DNA of 64,000 bases from Pseudomonas sp. Au-Pse12 (GCF_021341665.1 NZ_JAJTTH010000003.1:310001-374000); one strand, 5' to 3'. Shown: positions 37,441 through 46,631, counted from the first letter of the stretch. Notes: generated from the letters alone by a model not told the origin. Made by a program: numbers and translations.

Positions 37441-37546
37441 CAGGGCGACAGAACAGCCTGCCATGGGTTGCCGCCGATGCTCTGCGGCAACCCTTTGCGC
37501 TACGCGCGACTACCCTCGATCGCAGCAACCCGGCACACTAGCGGCC

Positions 37547-38272
37547 ATGAATGCTCTTCCCCCTCTCCCCGCTTGCTGCACCCCACTGGACGCTGCCTGG
37601 CCGCTGCCGGACGTCTTGCCCCAAGCCCTTTGGCTGAGCACCCGGTTCGACCCCGGGCAACTGGCTGCGGATGATTTCCAGCGCGCTGGCATCGAGGCGC
37701 CACCGAGCATCCAGCGCTCGGTAGCCAAGCGCCAGGCCGAGTTCCTCGCCGGACGCCTGTGCGCCCGGGCCGCCTTGCAGCGCTTGCAGCAACTGGACTG
37801 GGTGCCGCCCATAGGCGAAGACCGAGCGCCGATCTGGCCCGCACATATCTGCGGCTCGATCACCCACAGCAACGGGCACGCCGCAGCCATCGTCGCCGAC
37901 AAGCAACACTGGCGAGCCCTGGGAATGGACCTGGAGCACCTGCTCAGCGACGAACGCGCGAGCAAACTGGCCGAGCAGATTTTGACCCCAGCCGAACTGC
38001 AGCGCCGCGACCAGCTGCCAGCGGCGCTGCACGCCCTGGCGGTAACCCTGACCTTCTCGATCAAGGAAAGCCTGTTCAAGGCCCTGTACCCGCTGGTGCA
38101 GAAGCGCTTCTACTTCGAGCATGCCGAGGTACTGGAATGGTCCCCCGCAGGCCCGGTACGGATGCGCCTGCTGACCGACCTGTCCGAGGAGTGGCAACAA
38201 GGCTGCGAACTGCAAGGGCAATTCGCCGTGAACGACCATCACCTGCTGAGCCTGGTCGCCATCAAGGCCTGA
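37547..38272 (+). CDS. pcpS: 4'-phosphopantetheinyl transferase (PcpS/EntD type)
   Basis: The enzyme transfers the phosphopantetheine arm from CoA onto carrier proteins; in Pseudomonas one such enzyme serves both fatty acid synthesis and siderophore NRPS. The 241-residue product from ATG 37547 has KRQAEFLAGRLCARAAL near residue 63, ICGSITHSNGHAAAIV near 103, and the magnesium-binding GMDLEHLLSD near 126. The second signature is FSIKESLFKALYPLVQKRFYFEHAEV near 170. Length equals P. aeruginosa PcpS. It stands alone, convergent with the kinase gene. Confidence 0.93.
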   Translation: MNALPPLPACCTPLDAAWPLPDVLPQALWLSTRFDPGQLAADDFQRAGIEAPPSIQRSVAKRQAEFLAGRLCARAALQRLQQLDWVPPIGEDRAPIWPAHICGSITHSNGHAAAIVADKQHWRALGMDLEHLLSDERASKLAEQILTPAELQRRDQLPAALHALAVTLTFSIKESLFKALYPLVQKRFYFEHAEVLEWSPAGPVRMRLLTDLSEEWQQGCELQGQFAVNDHHLLSLVAIKA

Positions 38273-38285
38273 GCCAGGAAGCGCC

Positions 38286-39896
38286 TCAGCGGGGTTCCTG
38301 GTGCCTTGGCCAGGTCAGGCTGAAGCAGGCGCCGCCAAGGTTCTTGCTTCTGCTGATAAGGGCCCGGCCGTCATGCCAATGGATGATCCGCCGCACAATC
38401 GACAGCCCCAGCCCGTGCCCGCCGGAAGCGCGGGTGCGGCTGTCATCCAGGCGCAGGAACGGGGTGAAGATTTTTTCCCAGGCATGTTCCGGCACCCCGG
38501 GGCCGTCGTCCTCGACATCCACCCGGCAGCGCAACTGGCCCACCTGATAGCTCACCGTCACCTGGGACTCGGCATGGCGCATCGCGTTGCTCACCAGGTT
38601 CTGCAAAGCCCGGTGCAAGTAGCGTGGCTCCGCTTCGATCCAGGCGCCGTCGCACTCGGCAGCGGACAGGCACAGGCCACGCTGAACCTTGAGGTTGGCC
38701 CGTAGCGGGGCCAGTTCGCTGATCACCTGATTGATCAGGGCATCGAGGTCGATGCGCTGGAAGTTCAGGGCCGGCGAGCCCTGCTCCAGACGGGCGTAGG
38801 TGAGCATCTCGTCCACCAGCCGGTCGAGGTCCTGAATGTCGTTGTCCATGCCGTCCAGGTACTTCTGCCGCGCCTGGTCGGTGCTCGCCGAGGCGATCAT
38901 CTCCAGGCCGAAACGCAGCCGCGCCACCGGTGTGCGCAGCTCGTGGGAGACCGCCCGCACCAGCTCGCGCTGGATCGCCAGCAACCGCTGCAAGTGCTCG
39001 GCCATGCCATTGAAGGCCGCCGCCAGCCTTCCGACCGAGTCTGCACCACGGGCCGGGACCCGGGTCTCCAGGCTGCCCTTGGCGATCCGCGTGGCCGCCG
39101 ACTCCAGGCCCCTGAGCCGCCGCTCCAGTTGCCGCACCAATAAATAGACGATCAGGCCGATCAGGCTCAGCCCCAGCACGGCAATCAATACCAACCATTG
39201 CGGTGGATAAGGATTCATCTGATACAGCGGGCCGATCTCAAGCACCCAGGGCGTGCCCACCAATCCGGCGAAGACGCGGATCGAATCGCCGCCCTTGCCC
39301 AGGGCCATGACCGTGTCGCCCTCTGCCACCCGGCGCCGCTGATCCTCGTCCATGTCGGCGGCATCGAGGGTCGACAACTGCATACCGAAGCCAAAGCCCT
39401 TGGCCTCTTTCAAGGCAGCCAGGCGCTGGGGCTGCTCCGCCACCGGATAACGCACCAGCTCGTCCGCCAGCAGATAGATCGTCGCCCGAGCCAGTTGCTC
39501 GCTGATCTGCTGCACCTCGGCGCTGAGCAGCAACTGTTCCTTTTCACTGACCAGGCGATAGACCCGTGCCGCGAATGGCCCGGTCTGTTCCACCAGTGCC
39601 TGGCCACGCAGCACCCGGCTACGCTGGCTGCTGTCCAGGCTGGTCTGGCTGAAGGTCTTGAGGCTCAGGGGAATGCCCAGCAGGCGCTCCCACACCGCCA
39701 ACGCCCGGCGCCGCTCGATCTCGCTCATCGGCTGCAGGTTATCCGCCATCAACGAAAAGGTCCCGTGAGCCAGCCGCTCGCGGTACTGCTCGCTGCGTAC
39801 CTGGTTCAACAGGTGCAGGGCCAGCACCCCGAGCAGCGCCACGAGGATCAGCGCGGCGCACATGCCGCCATAGATACGCAGGAAGATCGAGTTCAC
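38286..39896 (-). CDS. Sensor histidine kinase, RstB-like
   Basis: The 536-residue kinase has a membrane segment at about 7-30 and a periplasmic domain of about 200 residues. A second membrane segment lies at about 233-255, then HAMP (LESAATRIAKGSLETRVPARG), the phosphoacceptor AVSHELRTPVARLRFG (about H318), and a HATPase with GGHGLGLSIVRRIIHWH. Its start overlaps the regulator gene by 4 bp. The pair next to nrdA corresponds in position to PA1157-PA1158 of P. aeruginosa, as I recall. The signal is unknown. Confidence 0.87.
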   Translation of the reverse strand: MNSIFLRIYGGMCAALILVALLGVLALHLLNQVRSEQYRERLAHGTFSLMADNLQPMSEIERRRALAVWERLLGIPLSLKTFSQTSLDSSQRSRVLRGQALVEQTGPFAARVYRLVSEKEQLLLSAEVQQISEQLARATIYLLADELVRYPVAEQPQRLAALKEAKGFGFGMQLSTLDAADMDEDQRRRVAEGDTVMALGKGGDSIRVFAGLVGTPWVLEIGPLYQMNPYPPQWLVLIAVLGLSLIGLIVYLLVRQLERRLRGLESAATRIAKGSLETRVPARGADSVGRLAAAFNGMAEHLQRLLAIQRELVRAVSHELRTPVARLRFGLEMIASASTDQARQKYLDGMDNDIQDLDRLVDEMLTYARLEQGSPALNFQRIDLDALINQVISELAPLRANLKVQRGLCLSAAECDGAWIEAEPRYLHRALQNLVSNAMRHAESQVTVSYQVGQLRCRVDVEDDGPGVPEHAWEKIFTPFLRLDDSRTRASGGHGLGLSIVRRIIHWHDGRALISRSKNLGGACFSLTWPRHQEPR

Positions 39897-40615
39897 GAGA
39901 GCAGGTCGGCAGCGGCTTCGGGAACGAACAGGTACCCCTTGCTGCGAATGGTCTTGATCAACCGCGGGTGTTCCGGGTCATCGCCGATCTTCGGGCGGAT
40001 GCGCGAGATTCGCACATCGATGGAGCGGTCCTGGCCGTCATAGCCGATGCCGCGCAGGGCGGTGAAGATTTCCTCGCGGGAGAGGATCCGCCCGGCATTC
40101 GCCACCAGCAGCCACAGCAGGTCGAACTCGGCGCTGGTCAACTCGATCCCGGCATCGCTCAGCCAGGCCTCGCGCAGGGCGTTGTCCACCACCAGCGGGC
40201 CGAACTGCAGGCGGCGGGTTTTCTCCACGGCCGGCTCCAGCGCTTCGCTGCGCCGCAACAGGGCCTGGATGCGCGCCAACAACAGCCGCGGTCGCACCGG
40301 CTTGCAGACATAGTCGTCGGCGCCCAGGTCCAGGCCCATGACCTGGTCCATGTCATCGGTACGGGCGGTGAGCATGAGGATGGCTCCGTCATAACGATCC
40401 CGGACCTTGCGGCAGATACTCAAGCCATCTTCACCCGGCAGCATCAGGTCGAGAATCACCAGGTCCGGCTGCTCGGCAATGATCCTCGCCGCCGCCCGGG
40501 CGCCGTTGCCCTCGATCGCCACCTGCAGACCATTGCTTTCGAGATATTCACGGGTCAACTCAGCCAGACGCTGGTCATCCTCGACAATCAGTACCTGCCA
40601 GGCTTCCTGTTCCAC
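39893..40615 (-). CDS. OmpR-family response regulator, RstA-like
   Basis: The 240-residue product has a receiver domain with ED at 12-13, phospho-Asp D56 in LVILDLMLPGEDG and K in YVCKPVRPRLLL. A winged-helix domain follows with ALRGIGYDGQDRSIDVRISRIRPKIGDDPEHPRLIKTIRSKGYLF. The RSIDVRISRIRPKIGDD stretch is typical of RstA. It is first in a two-gene unit with the kinase and is divergent from nrdA across 786 bp. Confidence 0.88.
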   Translation of the reverse strand: MEQEAWQVLIVEDDQRLAELTREYLESNGLQVAIEGNGARAAARIIAEQPDLVILDLMLPGEDGLSICRKVRDRYDGAILMLTARTDDMDQVMGLDLGADDYVCKPVRPRLLLARIQALLRRSEALEPAVEKTRRLQFGPLVVDNALREAWLSDAGIELTSAEFDLLWLLVANAGRILSREEIFTALRGIGYDGQDRSIDVRISRIRPKIGDDPEHPRLIKTIRSKGYLFVPEAAADLLS

Positions 40616-40959
40616 ACACGACCTCTTCTTGTTCTATTGCCAGCTTCCCGTCGACCACAAAGGCCGCGTCTTTCTGTCATGAAAAAGGCGGATAACACTC
40701 GTTGAGAAAGCGGGCTGGTTTGCCATGGGAACGGCCGGGCAACCCCGGTCGATCGCTGCGGATTGTAGCAACCGGCACAGGCGCTCACACAAGCGGCTAA
40801 AACGATTCGGTCAGGGCGTTTTTTTGTGATAGGGTTCGCGCCCGCAAAAATCCGCCCAAGGCAATTTTCGACGGTAAAAAACAGTGACAAACGGTTCCAT
40901 GCACTGGGACTGCGGGCTGCGTGAGTTTTACCCAGTCCATACACAATTTACGCACAACC

Positions 40960-40968
40960 TTATCCACA
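40960..40968 (+). promoter_or_regulatory. Consensus DnaA box upstream of nrdA
   Basis: TTATCCACA matches the strict DnaA consensus. DnaA binding upstream of nrdAB is established in E. coli, where it links dNTP supply to replication. The site lies 28 bp before the first NrdR-like box. Confidence 0.7.
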
Positions 40969-40995
40969 GGCAGTACGTTGCAATCAGCCCCCAAA

Positions 40996-41042
40996 ACGCA
41001 TTATCTTGTAGCCCGGCGGCTAAAAATCCCTATATCTAGGGT
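40996..41042 (+). promoter_or_regulatory. Tandem NrdR-like boxes
   Basis: The downstream 16-mer (41027-41042) contains CCCTATATCTAGGG, close to the NrdR palindrome ACACTATATATAGTGT. A weaker match (40996-41011, ACGCATTATCTTGTAG) lies upstream. Their centres are 31 bp apart, the three-turn spacing typical of NrdR box pairs in ribonucleotide reductase promoters. Confidence 0.65.
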
Positions 41043-41226
41043 TTTGCACAAAAAACCAAACACAATTCAGACGAGAAACTCAAGCCCTTTTCTTGCCCCG
41101 TTTGGTGGAACCAATCGCTATTTCAGAAGACCAACACCGCGCGTGCGGATGGCACCGTTTTCCACCTTGTCCAGGAGAAAGCGGTACGGGTGTTGCAGCA
41201 ACGAGACTGTCACCCACCAGGAATAA

Positions 41227-41250
41227 GGTGCCGAGCTCCGGCTCGGCACC
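41227..41250 (+). other. Perfect 10-bp hairpin in the nrdA leader
   Basis: GGTGCCGAGC and GCTCGGCACC flank TCCG. The GGTGCC and GGCACC arms could alternatively pair with the arms of the hairpin at 41354-41372, so two mutually exclusive folds are possible. Confidence 0.6.
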
Positions 41251-41353
41251 CATGACTTCGGCATGGAAGCGGCGCCTATAGCCCCCTTCCTGAACTGTCC
41301 CGAAGTTGTTATGCCCGGCCGCAGCCGGATGTAGTGCTTCAGGACGGAACGGT

Positions 41354-41372
41354 GGGCACCCAAACGGTGCCC
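41354..41372 (+). other. 7-bp hairpin close to the nrdA ribosome site
   Basis: GGGCACC and GGTGCCC flank CAAAC. It ends 29 bases before the nrdA ATG and just upstream of the GTGGAG ribosome site. Confidence 0.55.
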
Positions 41373-41401
41373 AAACAAACATAGAGAACGTGGAGACACC
41401 C

Positions 41402-44296
41402 ATGCAAACCGACACAACTCGCGAGAACTCGCAGGCCAATGCGCCGCAGGCCGCCGATTCCACTCAGGATCTGTCTGCTACCGCACCTGGCCAATTGCGC
41501 GTGATCAAGCGTAACGGCACTGTCGTTCCTTATACCGATGACAAGATCACCGTCGCGATCACCAAAGCGTTCCTCGCAGTTGAAGGCGGCACCGCCGCCG
41601 CCTCGTCGCGAATCCACGACACCGTGGCGCGCCTGACCGAGCAGGTCACCGCAACCTTCAAGCGTCGCATGCCTTCGGGCGGCACCATCCACATCGAAGA
41701 AATCCAGGACCAGGTCGAACTGGCCCTGATGCGCGCCGGCGAGCAGAAAGTCGCCCGTGACTACGTGATCTACCGTGACTCCCGCGCCAAGGAACGTGCG
41801 ACCCGCTCCACCAGCGAAGAGCCGGTGCAAGCCCACCCTTCGATCCGCATCACCCGCGCCGATGGCAGCTTCGCGCCCCTGGACATGGGCCGCCTGAACA
41901 CCATCGTCAGCGAAGCCTGCGAAGGCCTGGAAGAAGTCGACGGCGACCTGATCCAGCGCGAAACCCTGAAGAACCTCTACGACGGCGTGGCCCTGAAAGA
42001 CGTCAACACCGCCCTGGTGATGACTGCCCGCACCCTGGTCGAGCGCGAGCCGAACTACTCGTTCGTCACCGCCCGCCTGCTGATGGACACCCTGCGTGCC
42101 GAAGGCCTGGGCTTCCTCGAAGTGGCCGAAAGCGCCACCCACCACGAAATGGCCGACCTGTACGCCAAGGCGCTGCCGGCCTACGTCGCCAAGGGTATCG
42201 AGTTCGAACTGCTGAACCCGGTGCTGGCTGAATTCGACCTGGAAAAACTCGGCAAGGCGATCAACCACGAGCGCGACCAGCAGTTCACCTACCTGGGCCT
42301 GCAAACCCTGTACGACCGTTACTTCATCCACAAGGACGGTATCCGCTTCGAACTGCCGCAGATCTTCTTCATGCGCGTGGCCATGGGCCTGGCGATCGAA
42401 GAGAAGCAGCGTGAAGACCGCGCCATCGAGTTCTACAACCTGCTGTCGTCCTTCGACTACATGGCTTCGACCCCGACCCTGTTCAACGCCGGTACCCTGC
42501 GTCCCCAGCTGTCGAGCTGCTACCTGACCACCGTTCCGGACGACCTGTCGGGCATCTACGGCGCCATCCACGACAACGCCATGCTGTCGAAATTCGCCGG
42601 CGGCCTGGGCAACGACTGGACACCGGTTCGCGCGCTGGGCTCCTACATCAAGGGCACCAACGGCAAATCCCAGGGCGTCGTGCCATTCCTGAAAGTGGTC
42701 AACGACACCGCTGTAGCCGTGAACCAGGGTGGCAAGCGCAAGGGCGCTGTGTGTGCCTACCTGGAAACCTGGCACATGGACATCGAAGAGTTCATCGAGC
42801 TGCGCAAGAACACCGGTGATGATCGTCGTCGTACCCACGACATGAACACCGCCAACTGGATCCCCGACCTGTTCATGAAGCGTGTCTTCGACGACGGCAA
42901 GTGGACCCTGTTCTCGCCGTCCGAAGTACCGGACCTGCACGACCTGACCGGCAAGGCCTTCGAAGAGCGCTACGAGTACTACGAAGCCCTGACCGAGTAC
43001 CCGGGCAAGGTCAAGCTGTTCAAGACCATCCAGGCCAAAGACCTGTGGCGCAAGATGCTCTCCATGCTGTTTGAAACCGGCCACCCATGGCTGACCTTCA
43101 AAGACCCGTGCAACCTGCGCAGCCCGCAGCAGCACGTGGGCGTGGTCCACAGCTCGAACCTGTGCACCGAGATCACCTTGAACACCAACAAGGACGAGAT
43201 CGCCGTTTGCAACCTGGGCTCGATCAACCTGCCGAACCACATCGTCAACGGCAAGCTGGACACCGCCAAGCTGCAACGCACCGTGAACACCGCCGTGCGC
43301 ATGCTCGACAACGTGATCGACATCAACTACTACTCGGTGCCGCAAGCGAAGAACTCCAACTTCAAGCACCGTCCGGTCGGCCTGGGCATCATGGGCTTCC
43401 AGGACGCGCTGTACCTGCAGCACATCGCCTACGGCTCCGACGCTGCCGTCGAGTTCGCCGACAAGTCCATGGAAGCGGTCAGCTACTACGCGATCCAGGC
43501 TTCCTGCGACCTGGCCGACGAGCGCGGCGCCTACGAGACCTTCCAGGGCTCGCTGTGGTCCAAAGGCATCCTGCCGCTGGACTCGCAACAGATCCTGATC
43601 GAGGCCCGTGGCCAGAAGTACATCGATGTGGACCTCAACGAAACCCTGGACTGGGCGCCGGTACGTGCCCGCGTGCAGAAAGGCATTCGTAACTCCAACA
43701 TCATGGCCATCGCACCGACCGCGACCATCGCCAACATCACCGGCGTATCGCAGTCGATCGAACCGACTTACCAGAACCTGTATGTGAAATCCAACCTGTC
43801 GGGCGAATTCACCGTGATCAACCCGTACCTGGTTCGCGACCTGAAAGCTCGCGGCCTGTGGGACTCGGTGATGATCAACGACCTGAAGTACTACGACGGT
43901 TCGGTGCAGCAGATCGAGCGCATCCCGCAGGAGCTCAAAGAGCTCTACGCGACCGCCTTCGAAGTGGAAACCAAGTGGATCGTCGACGCCGCCAGCCGTC
44001 GCCAGAAGTGGATCGACCAGGCTCAGTCGCTGAACCTGTACATCGCCGGCGCTTCGGGCAAGAAGCTCGACGTGACCTACCGCATGGCTTGGTACCGTGG
44101 CCTGAAAACCACCTACTACCTCCGCGCCCTGGCCGCCACCAGCACCGAGAAGTCGACCATCAACACCGGCAAGCTGAACGCTGTTTCCAGCGGCGGCAAC
44201 CACGGTGACGACTCGGTCCTGGCCGCGCCTGCCGGCCCTGCTCCAGTGCCGAAGGCTTGCGCCATCGACGAGCCGGATTGCGAAGCTTGCCAATAA
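41402..44296 (+). CDS. nrdA: Ribonucleoside-diphosphate reductase class Ia, alpha subunit
   Basis: NrdA reduces ribonucleotides to deoxyribonucleotides with the radical supplied by NrdB. The 964-residue product starts at 41402 after GTGGAG. Two ATP-cone domains lie at about residues 33-122 and 144-231, a duplication also known in P. aeruginosa. The catalytic core has QLSSCYLTTVPDD (first redox Cys), SSNLCTEITLNTN (radical Cys) and AVCNLGSINLP (second redox Cys). The C-terminus ends PDCEACQ, the reducible CxxC pair. No nrdB lies next to it, and a flagellar gene follows on the opposite strand. Confidence 0.97.
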   Translation: MQTDTTRENSQANAPQAADSTQDLSATAPGQLRVIKRNGTVVPYTDDKITVAITKAFLAVEGGTAAASSRIHDTVARLTEQVTATFKRRMPSGGTIHIEEIQDQVELALMRAGEQKVARDYVIYRDSRAKERATRSTSEEPVQAHPSIRITRADGSFAPLDMGRLNTIVSEACEGLEEVDGDLIQRETLKNLYDGVALKDVNTALVMTARTLVEREPNYSFVTARLLMDTLRAEGLGFLEVAESATHHEMADLYAKALPAYVAKGIEFELLNPVLAEFDLEKLGKAINHERDQQFTYLGLQTLYDRYFIHKDGIRFELPQIFFMRVAMGLAIEEKQREDRAIEFYNLLSSFDYMASTPTLFNAGTLRPQLSSCYLTTVPDDLSGIYGAIHDNAMLSKFAGGLGNDWTPVRALGSYIKGTNGKSQGVVPFLKVVNDTAVAVNQGGKRKGAVCAYLETWHMDIEEFIELRKNTGDDRRRTHDMNTANWIPDLFMKRVFDDGKWTLFSPSEVPDLHDLTGKAFEERYEYYEALTEYPGKVKLFKTIQAKDLWRKMLSMLFETGHPWLTFKDPCNLRSPQQHVGVVHSSNLCTEITLNTNKDEIAVCNLGSINLPNHIVNGKLDTAKLQRTVNTAVRMLDNVIDINYYSVPQAKNSNFKHRPVGLGIMGFQDALYLQHIAYGSDAAVEFADKSMEAVSYYAIQASCDLADERGAYETFQGSLWSKGILPLDSQQILIEARGQKYIDVDLNETLDWAPVRARVQKGIRNSNIMAIAPTATIANITGVSQSIEPTYQNLYVKSNLSGEFTVINPYLVRDLKARGLWDSVMINDLKYYDGSVQQIERIPQELKELYATAFEVETKWIVDAASRRQKWIDQAQSLNLYIAGASGKKLDVTYRMAWYRGLKTTYYLRALAATSTEKSTINTGKLNAVSSGGNHGDDSVLAAPAGPAPVPKACAIDEPDCEACQ

Positions 44297-44330
44297 GCTG
44301 AGCTGACAGGTGCCCTCGGGCACCTGCCAC

Positions 44331-44370
44331 AACCCCCGATAGACCTCCGGTTTATCGGGGGTTTTCTTTT
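44331..44370 (+). terminator. Rho-independent terminator of nrdA
   Basis: AACCCCCGATA and its complement form an 11-bp stem followed by a T-rich run. A separate 9-bp hairpin (44307-44326, CAGGTGCCC arms) precedes it, just after the stop codon. Confidence 0.9.
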
Positions 44371-44425
44371 GCCCCCCCCTTCCAGCCCGCTTGCCGGTGA
44401 ACAACCACATCCCCATGCAGAGCCG

Positions 44426-44452
44426 CCTTCGCGGGCAAACCAGCTTCCACAA
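44426..44452. repeat. REP-like element
   Basis: CTTCGCGGGCAAACCAGCTT and the following CCACAAG resemble the P. fluorescens-group REP consensus with slight degeneration. It lies between the convergent terminators of nrdA and flgE. Confidence 0.5.
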
Positions 44453-44481
44453 GGGCGAGGGGTTATCGGGCAGGCACAAAA

Positions 44482-44502
44482 AAGCCCCTCGATGAGGGGC
44501 TT
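44482..44502. terminator. Terminator of flgE (bidirectional form)
   Basis: AAGCCCCTC and GAGGGGCTT flank GAT, with A and T runs on the two sides, 28 bases beyond the flgE stop. Confidence 0.85.
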
Positions 44503-44529
44503 TTGGTACAGCGCTTCAAGCAACCGGCA

Positions 44530-45873
44530 TCAGGTCATCTGGATGATGGTCTGCATGATGGTGCTCTGGGTAGAAATGGTCTTGGCGTTCGCCTGATAGT
44601 TGCTTTGGGCCTTGATCAGGTTGACCAGCTCGTTGGTCAGGTTGACGTTGGATTCTTCCAGGGAGTTGGACTGAATCGCTCCCAGGGTGCCGGTCTTCGG
44701 CGCGTCATAACCAGGAATGCCGGACGCGTAGGTCTCTTTCCACTGAGTGCCGCCCACTGGCTGCAGGCCTTGCTCGTTGGTGAAGCTGGCCAGAGAGATC
44801 TGGCCGATCGGCTTGGTCTGCTCGTTGCTGAAGTTGGCCAGCATCACGCCAGTGCCGTCGATGGTCAGGCTGGAGATCTGACCAGTGGAGTAACCGTTCT
44901 GCGCGATCACAGAACGGTTGGTATCGCCGAATACCGAACCGGTTTTGGTCATATCGATCTTCACGCCGCCCGGTGCAGGCGCCGCACCATTGGGAACGAA
45001 GACACCATTGACCACATCACCCGGCGTCCAGGCGGTCATGGCGATATTGTTGCCATTGACAGTGAACTGGCTGACGGCTGGTGCAACAGGCGGCGTCAGG
45101 GTCTGCAGCTTGCCCGAGGAGTCAAACTTGATAGTGATCGGCGCCTGGTTGGCCATGGTGAAAGCCGTACCATCCGGGTTGCGACCATCGATCAGGGTGT
45201 AGGTCTGCCATTCGTTGGGGTTCTGCGTCTTGATCATGTACTGATCCATGACGTGCTTGTTGCCCTGGGTGTCATACACCGGGGTACTGAACTGCTTGGT
45301 GTAGGTGGTGTTCTTGGTCGGATCGAACACATAAGCCGGAGCTGGCGCCACTGGGTTGACGTTGATCGGATCGGCATCGGAGTTCAGGTTGATGGTCGAC
45401 GAGATCGAGTCGGTTGGCTTGGGCGCCAGGTTCGAGGTATCGATCCGCAGGTCGGTCAACACACCGTTGATGATCTTGCCGTTAGCGTCCACGGCATAGC
45501 CTTGCAGGCGAGCGGTGCCATCGCTGTTGGTGATGAAGCCATCCTTGTCGGTCTTGAACGTACCGGCACGGGTGTAGGTCAGGGAGCCGTTGGTGCTCAG
45601 CACGAAGAAGCCCTGGCCCTGGATGCCCATGTCCAGCACGTTGCCAGTGTTGTTGATATCACCGTTGGTGAACTGCTGGGAAACGTTGGACAGGCGCACA
45701 CCGTTACCCACCACCTGAGTGCCGCTGCCCAGCTTGGTGGCCGAGTAGACGTCGGAGAACTCCGCGCGGGAGGACTTGAAGCCGGTGGTGGCGACGTTGG
45801 CGATGTTGTTGCCGGTAACGTCCAGCTGTTTGTTGGCAGCGTAGAGACCGCTAAGGCCGATATTGAAAGACAT
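44530..45873 (-). CDS. flgE: Flagellar hook protein FlgE
   Basis: FlgE polymerises into the curved hook linking rod and filament. The 447-residue product has the rod/hook N-terminal motif GLYAANKQLDVTGNNIANVATTGFKSSRAEF at residues 9-38. A variable central part (about 90-370) follows, and the C-terminal heptad region is SLEESNVNLTNELVNLIKAQSNYQANAKTISTQ. It has no signal peptide, since export is through the flagellar type III route. It is the last gene of flgBCDE; flgF and later genes do not follow here. Confidence 0.96.
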   Translation of the reverse strand: MSFNIGLSGLYAANKQLDVTGNNIANVATTGFKSSRAEFSDVYSATKLGSGTQVVGNGVRLSNVSQQFTNGDINNTGNVLDMGIQGQGFFVLSTNGSLTYTRAGTFKTDKDGFITNSDGTARLQGYAVDANGKIINGVLTDLRIDTSNLAPKPTDSISSTINLNSDADPINVNPVAPAPAYVFDPTKNTTYTKQFSTPVYDTQGNKHVMDQYMIKTQNPNEWQTYTLIDGRNPDGTAFTMANQAPITIKFDSSGKLQTLTPPVAPAVSQFTVNGNNIAMTAWTPGDVVNGVFVPNGAAPAPGGVKIDMTKTGSVFGDTNRSVIAQNGYSTGQISSLTIDGTGVMLANFSNEQTKPIGQISLASFTNEQGLQPVGGTQWKETYASGIPGYDAPKTGTLGAIQSNSLEESNVNLTNELVNLIKAQSNYQANAKTISTQSTIMQTIIQMT

Positions 45874-45902
45874 ATTCCACTCCTTGTGCCGGTTAGTCGG
45901 CT

Positions 45903-46631
45903 CTAGATACCAATGGTTTGTACTTTGGACAGGCCAATCGGGCTGGTCATGCCGGCAAGGTTCAACATCAACTCGCCGCCGGTCTGGCTGATGGTCACAC
46001 TGTTAACCGTCGCCGGCAGGTAGGTGATCAAATCAGTGCCCTTGCCATCGATGGTGGTGCTGGCCTTGAAGCTGTAGCTGCCCGGATCCGCCTTGGTGCC
46101 GTCAGTCTTGGTGCCATCCCAGACGAAGCTGGCGTTGCCGGCCTTCTGGCTGCCCATGTCGATGGTCTTGATGGTGTTGCCATCTTTATCGGTGACGGTC
46201 ACGGTGACCGAACTGACGCTGGATGGCACGGTGACCGAGCCGGTCATGCTCTTGCTGGTGTCGACCTGGGTAGTGCCGGTCTGCACGATCACCGAACGCC
46301 CCACCAGGGACGAAGCCTGCAGTGCCTGGGAAGACTTGTAGTTACCCGTGATCGAGTTCACCGAGGTATTGAGGGTCGTGATCCCTTCCAGGGTGGAGAA
46401 CTGCGCCAACTGGGCAACGAACGCACTGTTGTCCTGCGGATCCAGCGGGTTCTGGTTGTTCAGCTGGGTCACCAGCAGCTTGAGGAATGCATCCTTGCCC
46501 AGGCTCTGCTTGCCGGTGGCGCTGTTCGTCGCTGCCGCCAGGCCGTCGGCGCTGGTAGTGGCCGTCTTCTTCGACGAGTTGGCCAGTACATCCTTGAGGG
46601 ATGGGGCGTTGGTGGTGTCAGTAACGCTCAT
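45903..46631 (-). CDS. flgD: Flagellar hook assembly scaffolding protein FlgD
   Basis: FlgD caps the growing hook and is discarded later. The 242-residue product has the N-terminal export and assembly motif LGKDAFLKLLVTQLNNQNPLDPQDNSAFVAQLAQFSTLEGI at about residues 43-83. A Ser/Thr-rich linker and a C-terminal FlgD Ig-like/tudor domain with GNASFVWDGTKTDG near residue 165 follow. It is 29 bp from flgE and 15 bp from flgC. Confidence 0.95.
   Translation of the reverse strand: MSVTDTTNAPSLKDVLANSSKKTATTSADGLAAATNSATGKQSLGKDAFLKLLVTQLNNQNPLDPQDNSAFVAQLAQFSTLEGITTLNTSVNSITGNYKSSQALQASSLVGRSVIVQTGTTQVDTSKSMTGSVTVPSSVSSVTVTVTDKDGNTIKTIDMGSQKAGNASFVWDGTKTDGTKADPGSYSFKASTTIDGKGTDLITYLPATVNSVTISQTGGELMLNLAGMTSPIGLSKVQTIGI

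Larger units (their letters stand above)
40616..41401. promoter_or_regulatory. Long regulatory region and leader of nrdA
   Basis: This 786-bp region separates the RstA-like gene from nrdA and holds no supportable gene. The central part (40920-41060) is AT-richer and carries the DnaA and NrdR-like boxes listed separately. From about 41060 to the ATG is a probable untranslated leader of over 300 nt with several hairpins. Open frames on either strand in the leader have no recognisable product. Confidence 0.6.

Noticed and set aside
41080..41463. A minus-strand frame in the nrdA leader
   Set aside because: It overlaps the start of nrdA, has no domain, and is better explained by the structured leader.
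41339..44479. A 1046-codon open frame on the minus strand opposite nrdA
   Set aside because: nrdA on the plus strand has all catalytic motifs. The opposite frame has no recognisable domain and reflects codon bias.
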